The notes under the pieces are model-generated. The model saw only the letters and a program-made list of their open reading frames with translations. It was not told the origin of the DNA and did not search any database. The position numbers were made by a program, and so were the translations under genes. From contig MU271157.1 of the NCBI GenBank assembly GCA_021432605.1, forward strand, positions 434,001 through 498,000: DNA of 64,000 nt, written 5' to 3'. Source of the stretch: Coniochaeta sp. PMI_546. Lineage: Eukaryota; Ascomycota; Sordariomycetes; Coniochaetales; Coniochaetaceae. This document shows, piece by piece, positions 55,701-64,000 of the stretch (its first letter is position 1; each line of letters opens with the position of its first letter).

Positions 55701-58700
55701 GCCGTGGCTCCTCGGTCAAGTCATTCCTAGCACCATGTCAGAATCTCCTCCCTGTCTCTCGCGTACTTATCTGGCCCCCGACCATGTATTCTATTTCCTC
55801 CACCATGGTCAAGGGTATTGACAGTGTTCATAGCATGCCACTGAAACACTTGTGATTTGTTCCCGGCGAGAAACAGCACTAATGTGCAGCCCTGGCTCCG
55901 GGAGCCCGGGTCGAGATTGGATCCTTAGCCTCGGTGACATTGTGGTCCCAGTTGCTCCCAAAGCACCGGTTGAGATCTTCGCGTTCGCCTTCCTGGAATT
56001 GACACTAGTAGATCGGGGGTTCTCTCCCGCGTTCTCAAGCCAGTGATGTATTTGAAATAAGCATTGTCTAGGCTCTTTCTCTATGTTATCCTAAGGTCTA
56101 ACTCAACGGAGGCATGAATTGTGAGCTTCTGAGGTTTGCCTCGGGATGATAAGGATGACCAAGAGGCCTTCTCGGTGGTCATCATCGGCATGGCTCTATG
56201 GCAGCCAGAAGAACATCGTCGTGCCGATAGCAACGACAACAACGTTGCAGTCCTAGATTGGCAAGGATTGTCGTTGGTGCAACCTGCCTGCGGTTTCAGT
56301 GTCTGGAAAGCATGAGGAACAGTTACATCGTCGAAGTCAAGGTATGTGGCAGCCTTCCCGAAAACGGCAACCGTGGTCAAAGACACACGTACGATGGCTT
56401 CAACAACTTCGCCTGCTGAATTGTTTGATCATTTACCTTTGACCCACGGGATGAGATATACAGTAGACTCGTAACCTGGCCGGGGGAAAACAAATCACCG
56501 GTATCACGCCAGCCGTAAGAAGAAGCAAATGAACAGGGTGGACCTGTCTATCAAAGTGACATGTCGCACGCCTCGAAACCAGCTCCGTGATGCTGGGACG
56601 GCGGCCGGATTCAAGCCAAGGTGAAGTTTTGTCGAAGCGATATCCGCGGAAGACGTTCCCCGTTGCGCCAGTTGCGACGTGCATTACCTGGTACACGTGC
56701 TGATTGGTCAGGCCAAAAAGGCTGCGGGGCGGGGACGCTAGTGAGAAGTCAGGGGAATTGCCTCTTTGACGTTGTTGGACTCTGCTGACGCGAGCTCTAA
56801 TCCCGAACTCCAAGGAAGACTCGACCCGGTAACCGCCTCCCCAGACTATGCTCCAGCAAATGGACGGCGCAATATATACAGTGCTGACATCTCGGTGCAT
56901 TGACGACCGAGAACAAGTTCCCAGTGCTACAAGCACTCAGCTGTAACAATCTGAATCTCGAATTGTCCGGTGCTTCAGACATCAGCGGCTGAGCAGACCT
57001 CAAGCTCTGGTGAACGGGACGACCCCAGGCCGTCGTCACTTCCAGGTTGTTCTTGTCCTGGGCGAATCAATACACAGTAACCACGTTGTTCTGAATCTGC
57101 TATCTGCGCCTTCCCGTGGAATAAGCGAATGCCATTTCACACCCCCACGCAACCAGACTGTCAATAGCGAGCTGCACGTACCCTTGTACCTACGACCACC
57201 CAACACACCACCTCACCTCCTCGATCAACACTAGCGCGTTGACAAGCAACAATAAGAGGCAGCTGTTAACGTCGCGGTTGATATCGCTTCCCCCCGCGCC
57301 CACCCTCGCGCTCGGTGACCTTTTCTAGAAACAACAGGTCAAGCACACCACTTTGCAAGGCGCACGTGGGTATAAACTGCTTCTTGATGAAGTCGCACCC
57401 TGAGACAGACCCAGAACCATGGCGACGAGCGAGGGTTTTGTCTTTGGATGCAGCCTCTTAACGCGTGAAGCAAAGTCCAAGCAATCATAATGCCGCATTG
57501 CTCGCTTAAGAGTGTGGCAGACAATCACTTGACATCTCTTTGCTTTTTTCAACCCCGTTTTGGTAGTGAAATATTACCAGTCACTTGGATCAGCACGTTT
57601 TCAATAACTAGAACGTCATGTGAGGACCTAAACGGCAAGCAGCTGAATTTGCAAACATCATTAAACACGAGGAAAAAGAAATGCGGCAGCTGCTTTTCGG
57701 GTGTCGCGTCGCGGGTTGGGTTCCGTCCCCATGGATCAGACCCGTTACCGCACCCGGCCTCATCTCCTGGGATGCAAACCCCAAAGCCCCCCGAAATCTG
57801 TCAGTTGTGATGAGAAACAGCCACCGGATCTGTTCCCCGGACCTGGAAATACGCAGAGACACAGCAGGGGCAGTGGTGTTTGTGTCAGGGGAGGCGGGAA
57901 GACAGGGCTCTTGGTGGGGGTTCATCCAGGCTGTGTGACAAGCTGCAGGCCGCCGTCAAGCATGCAGCACAAAGATAATCACTGTTGTTCATCCCCCCAA
58001 TTTCCATTGCATAAAAGCGAATGAGATACGTGAGAGGAACTGGACAGCGCGTTGTGTCACGCCCTGTGCAGCCGTTATCAATCTCTTCAGCAAATCTTCC
58101 ATTGCAGCAGAGGATCTATTGCTGGTGAAAGAGAGAGACGGCTGGTGTCGGTTACTTAGACCTAGCGTTACCTATTCAAGACCTCACACACGTCCATCTA
58201 GGTATGGTCTATGTACCTAGGTACGAATAAGGTGCATGTCCTGAAGGCAAACACATGCCATCATGTGAAAGGGAAGGGGAAGGGGACACGGGGACAGCTG
58301 ATTTACGTGATCGCCGTTTGACACAACGAAGGGAACAGCAACCAGCACCACGACGAAGAAACAGTTTTGTCGCGTACGTGTTGAACGTCAGTTCATCACA
58401 GTTGCAGCTGTCTCATGTCTGCGTGGAAGGTCTAGACTCTGTGATTTCCCATCTTTCCAGCCATGCACCCTCAAACCCGGCTCCACGCTGATCGTCATCG
58501 TTTCGTTGATTAAAATATCTTCGTTGTCAATGCAAGTCAAGAGAGCACGTACATAGAGACGAACTGTCCCCGATGACCAAGTACGAGCATACTATGTAGA
58601 AACCCCTCGATTTGAAACAAGCTTTTAAAGTGCTTCGACAACTTGATGAGGGCGCTCCGTCTGACATCGTTCCTGCTGTCCAACGTATTCGAGCCAAAAA

Positions 58701-61700
58701 TGAGATATAACCGTCATATAACCCTAACCACAACCCTCAAGTGTCCCAGCCACATGGTTGGAAATTGCAGAAATCGGAGATTCAAGATTAGCGAGCATTA
58801 TAGAATCCATCGGCCGAGTGATTGGGAAATCCGGAGAATCACAAGCCGACGCACATGTGTTATATCAGTCGGTCTTGGATACCAATTCCGGCTCTGCGAT
58901 ATGCCTTCACCTACCAACACAGGCGCGAGGCCCGCTGCGTGTCTTGCAAATCTTTGATGGCACACCCCGATGGCCCGAACTTGACCGAGAGACAATAGAA
59001 CTCGAGGCTCCGGAACGCACCACGCCACGTGCCACACATGGGTGGCGCCCATCTTGTGGGCAGTATGAAGGTTCCACTTCGCTACGTTTCTCCGGACATT
59101 CCTTCCTCTGCTTTGCCAGCAGAGAAGTGACATGCTGGAAGGGCGAGCGGCTGTCAAAACCACGCGGCAAAAATTAAGGGTCCATGGACCCGGAAACTCT
59201 GCTGTCGCAGGCGCCTCCCAGTAGACCGGCCTTGTCTGCAAATCGCAACGTTCGCGAATCATTCGATCTGTGAATGACCAGGAGCGGGGTTCCGAATGGT
59301 CATGCAGACCCTGTTTTCTTTTGTGCAAACGGATGACACTACCGTAGACTCAGGCCGAGATTCCGAGTGTACATGGTGAGAAATTGAAGCAGAAAGCTCA
59401 TTCCTGTGATCGGTACGCTACTCCACGTTGAGGACCCTGCTTGCAGACGTTCGCGAGCCTAGACCTATTACCCGGCGCAAAACGACCCGGAAGTTGAAAA
59501 ATGCGTGACTAGGCTCCGGAGAGATGGGCTAGTGATCGAAGCGTCAAACTCAGGGTCCGAAACAGATTCCTCGTGGCCCGGATATAGTACCGGACCGGCT
59601 CCTGGATCACCAGGGTCGACAACTCGCTACGGTAGGTGAAGGCCTACATAGCCTGCACAGTGCCCAAATAAGGACCAAATCAGACTAAAACTCCAGATCA
59701 CACGTCACTTCCGCGATCAGGCTGTCTACCCCTCACACTAGTCAGCACTACTTGGTGAACTCCGGCAATGCGTCTCACTGACACGAACACGGCAGGGCAC
59801 GGTAGAAGCAAGGCTAGCAACAAGGATGCAACTTAACCCGATGGATGCTCCTGACCGCACATGTGAGAAACTGGTCCCCGACCTTTTTGGTCAAAGCCGG
59901 CCCACCATAACAGTCCCCTTCTTCCCGGCCGGCGGAGTGTTAGTAGGAGCATTTGCCGAAGACAGCCGGGGAGCGAGCCGAGGATGGAGCTCGTGCCGTC
60001 ACGAAGCAAATGGCATTTGCCTGCCCGGAGGGCATCACGGGTAGATCATGTTGTAGTGCTGCGACTAATGATCCCAATCGTACGTCAATTCCAACGCTTG
60101 ACGCAATGCTCGGCGGTTCATCACGAACTGGTCTACGGAGAGTATGGAGGATCAACAAATGCTACATTTATGGACCATTCCTTGGATCTGCAACGGACAT
60201 GTACATCCCCACATACGGACCGTACAAGTGACGAGACCACTTAACGTCATAATCCCAAAAGGATCTCCAATTTGTCTCCAGCAAGACGAAAGTTGGTATG
60301 TTGAACGTATTAGAACCAGTTGATCAGATGCGTGGAGGACTGTTAAATGAGATTTAAATCATTTGATCGATATATTCCTGGTTGAAAGAAGATATCCTGT
60401 TTATTCCGCATTCCGAGGTATATCTGAAGCGTGTAATGAGTGACCCATCCAGACACAGACGTATCGTCTCTGCCTGAGTCATCATTGCGGGATACCAACC
60501 TTAGCACGGCGAGAACAAAGAGGCTGAGCAGGCTGCAGCCTTCCAATATGCATACAAAGGTAACGTTCAGCCAACACCGCGCGCCGTCGCGGCCGTTTTC
60601 ATTCGGCAGTGAGCTACTTTAGCCCGCTGCAAGAGTGATCATGAGGTGCCGTCCCAGCTCAGCTTGCCTTTGTTGGTTGGATCAGGGCCGCCATTACTGA
60701 ATGCTTTCAGCGCTTACTGTATACATGTCCAAGCCTACCTCGCTCTAAATCTGCCTTGTTGGGCCATGCCACACCTCTGTTAGCGGCGTTACAATGGCAT
60801 ATCAAGACCTCCAGGGCGGATGTTGATGAGTTGTTCACCTCGATGCATCCCTCATCAGCAGGCTAGTATCAGGGTTCCTATTGATCGCCTTGATGGTACC
60901 GTGATTGAGACAACGGGATCGGACGACCATGCAAACGAGCCTTTGACAGCTCGACATGTGTTTTTCGGCTGGATCATCTGGCCCAGGTCAATATGCTAGC
61001 ACGTCAGCCTACCTTCATTACCTTCCTCACTCGACACAGACATCCTCCCTAACGGTTATGTAGTCAGTCCGCGAATCCCTCCGGAGTCCAGAACAACAAG
61101 CGTGGCGGCTTGACAGCGCAAGCTTCGCACTGAAAAGGCACAATTGTCGCTCAAGTGACCGATTTGACGCACTGTTCGCTGCAGTTGGCCAACACCCCGA
61201 CAGCTTCGCTGTCGGATTCGTTATAGTGTCAATCCAGTCAGTGGCATAACATGAACGCCTGGTTGTTAGACAAGTGTAAAAGATCATCGCATCCCCCCAC
61301 GAGGATTGCTCGTCAAGTGATGTCTTTTGTGACAAGGGAGTGCTTGTTTGCATAGTTATTATGCGATCCGGCTCGTACAGGAGTCCCAGCCACAGCAAAC
61401 CGACAGCTCGCAGGGTAACAAACTGTGGATATTCGCGCGCATGTGATTCAGCTACGTGGCTTACGACGCAAGCTGCAAGCGACGGCAGTCTTGCGCAACG
61501 GTCATCTCTGGATGCCTCGTTTGGTTCCTGCCTTGTATCAATCCTTTGTGCTTGACTGTCATGTGCTGCTCATGGAAGATTTTGTCGAAGGTATAGATAT
61601 CCGAACCTGAGTCTTCGGTACCGAGCGGGCCAGACGGATGGCTGCTCCAGGCGACTCAAGCCAACCGCAAACACGGACAATGGAAAGAGAATGACATTCC

Positions 61701-64000
61701 GACCTGCTTCAAAATCCTATTGTGGCAGAAATGACGGCAGAAGTATATTGCGACGCCGGCTACAAACGTGCAAGTACCTGACAACTCTCCATATCCACGT
61801 GGCGTATCAATCAATGTATGCACATGTTCCCAGTTTAGGAGGAAGAGTCGCATCCCTTTTGCCTGATACCCTGGTGTCCGGCCCGATTCCCTGGAGTCTT
61901 GATTAAGGCAATGAGAAGGCGAGTTCGTTGCAAAGCCGCAGGATGTACTTGCGGCAGTAACCTGTACATTATGTTTCGCAAGGGATGGGACATGATATCA
62001 AATGTCGTCGGCTCTCTTTGCTCCGCCTTTGCCCCCCTCGCTCGGTCATGCATCTACATGTTGTCCAAGGCGGCCAGACTCTCACCGACCACCCACATAA
62101 GCAACAATACGGGGAATGAATCCAAATCATCGATCTAGAATCTCGAAGACCAACTCGACGCAGACTTAATCATCATGATATTCACTATGCCATTAAAAAT
62201 GCGCTTTCCATCAAAAGAAAAAAAAAGAGAACCGGTGAGGTGTGAAAGAGCGCGGTTGTTGACCAATCTGGCCACTGCCGGGACCAACCACACACGCTGT
62301 TTAGCCGCCCGTGACTCAGACTCAGCCTCAGCCGCTGGAGATATTCATTCTTGATGTCCTCTGTGCAAAGGCATGGCTTCACACATGACGATATCACGTC
62401 TAGGCTTGTCAAGGACGCTGAGTGTAAGCAATATGAGATGGCAATGCTCCCGTCCGCACTGCGGCGAGATGCAGGCGGTGAGGCGGTAGAAAAAGGGCAA
62501 AGTCGGATGGCCTCCTTACAGCTCCTGACTGCAGGCCTTTACCTCATATTTGTCCGAACGTCTGAGTACTTAAGAAACCACCCTTCAAGACTAGGAACTT
62601 GTCAACGCAGGAAGCGTAGTTGTGCATCCACAGCTACCGTCCACAAGCGGGCGGAAACGATGCACGACCATCCATCTTGAACTTAGTAAGGTAGATCCTC
62701 CACTTATTGCTGACTCACATGAAGCGCTCGACAGCAACAGTAACCAAGACCCTGACTTTTCGCGAACGGTAACGCAGATCTTCTTATTAGTGCAGACAGG
62801 AACTATGAACGCCTCTTCCGTTCTCCGGTACGACCATGGCTTCAACCACGACTTCAGGACGATGGTTCACCTTTCCTCAAGATCTGGTATGCTCACCCAT
62901 GCAATTGCTGTCTACGCTCACGATCCCTTGTTGAAGCTAGTCTGAAGGTTTCATGTCAGCTCGAATTTGAGGCGCAAGATATACGAAGTGCAACGGCAGC
63001 CAGCGTCTTGTGCTAGGCCGCCGGGACACGACGATCAAATGCACTTTACCTGGGTAGCTGATCGGCCACGACTATATCAGTGGCGTGCTGAGCGTAGCAG
63101 GCACAGATGTATCACCCGTCGCCCTCAAAACCCTTTGCGCCAAATGGCGGGATCAGGCGGATGACTTTGTGCTCCTCCGTACGCTGAATCCTCAGCCACA
63201 GGACACGAGACGACGCAGCTCCAGGGATGCACCAAATCGGATACAGTGTTGGGGTCGAGACATCTCACCCGCGTCGACCTTCCACAGTGTCAATACTGGA
63301 CACTCCGCCCTCAAAACCCAAGACCTGGGACTCTTTCTCAGACATATGGCAGGGAGTCTCCTCTCTCATCAGTCTATCAATGCCGTGGCCCTGCACCCAG
63401 GTTCGTAGTTACAGAGGTCTCGAAGCTGCACTTGGACTGCGCCATCGTAGCACATGGTTGGGCAGTCTCGCTGGTGCACCTTGTTTCGGACGTAATCCGT
63501 TGCCACGGCCTGGACAGCGAATGCGGGATTGATCTGCCTAGTCGTCGACTCGAAGATTTGACCTTTGGAACCCTATCTGCCTCTGACGAGAGATAGAGAG
63601 AAGGAAGCTCTGGTAGTACAATATCTGCACTACTCCCGCTCAAGTGGACCCTGAGGTTCGGACCTCCACCCTGTCGCAACTTTGTAGTGTCAGGTCCGGC
63701 TGTGGTCTTGTCCGTCTACCTGAGATATGCCAAGTGAAGTCGATCCCTTTCTCTGTCGGGATGGCCGCACGCATGCTGTCGTGGCATTGTCATTCGGCGT
63801 ATGACTCGCCTGTTTCACCAAACCAAACCTCCTCGAGGGTAGTCCAAGCTGCAATCAGAATGGCGTAAAGTGGAAGGAGTAGATGTTTCGGAACGACTTT
63901 GACAACTTTCGGATGACGTAATATTTCTCACGGATGTTGACTCTCCCACGAGGACCCTAGTGCGATATCAAGTAAGTCTAGTGCGTGCGATGCACCAACA
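52728..64000. other. Right-hand 11 kb, no supported gene
   Basis: The first 550 bp are the promoter and probable long leader of the Mks1-like gene (CAA- and CT-rich on the minus strand). Beyond that, frames up to about 175 codons (for example 55065-55592 plus, 58798-59328 minus) lack domains, targeting signals or plausible exon partners. No tRNA or rRNA genes, telomere repeats or intact transposon genes were seen. I could not tell whether this is true gene desert or holds lineage-specific genes with many introns. Confidence 0.4.

Noticed and set aside
1-64000. Possible secondary-metabolite cluster or CRISPR-type array
   Set aside because: No polyketide synthase, peptide synthetase, terpene cyclase or pathway transcription factor, and no regularly spaced direct repeats; the genes are housekeeping, signalling and one secreted enzyme.

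Overview
The window is nuclear DNA of a filamentous ascomycete, most likely a Sordariomycete. The evidence is short spliceosomal introns (about 41-134 nt, GTRNGT donors, CTRAY branch points, YAG acceptors), the CreC and CreD carbon-repression proteins, a VIVID-type LOV photoreceptor, a Clr5-domain protein and a secreted AA9 lytic polysaccharide monooxygenase. All gene models were assembled by eye from reading frames, splice signals and family knowledge. No database search was run.

Layout. The 5' part of an AGC/STK32-type kinase runs off the left edge (18-725, minus). A small putative mitochondrial protein follows (3822-4214, plus), then the mitochondrial Rho GTPase Gem1/Miro (4779-6735, minus). 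Gem1 is divergent from creC (8041-10321, plus), and creC is followed in the same direction by the arrestin gene creD (14101-16050). Next come an Slm1-like BAR/PH protein (17201-18870, plus), a Clr5-domain protein (22164-23051, plus) and the SUMO ligase Nse2/Mms21 (23618-24966, minus). The VIVID homologue lies at 27872-28624 (plus). A decayed repeat island (about 29.1-32.1 kb) holds an unidentified broken reading frame, a broken SRP40/Nopp140 copy and possible LTR-element debris. Then follow a Bre4-like ArAE_2 membrane protein (33129-36651, minus), divergent COX15 (37254-38711, plus), lysyl-tRNA synthetase (38964-40961, minus), a 70-residue orphan (41403-41615, plus) and the AA9 enzyme (42783-43514, plus). 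A gene-poor 7.4 kb stretch precedes an Mks1-like regulator with AreA GATA-like and DUF3295 regions (50941-52727, minus). The last 11 kb show no gene that I can support.

Function. Several genes share themes. CreC (partner of the CreB deubiquitinase) and CreD (adaptor for a HECT ubiquitin ligase) belong to opposing arms of one carbon-repression and transporter-turnover pathway and lie 3.8 kb apart. Slm1 (TORC2) and the Mks1-like protein are also nutrient or stress regulators. Gem1, Cox15 and the small protein at 3822 are mitochondrial. The most notable protein-level observation is that the VIVID homologue naturally carries isoleucine at both positions where engineered Met-to-Ile changes make Neurospora VVD slow to revert in the dark.
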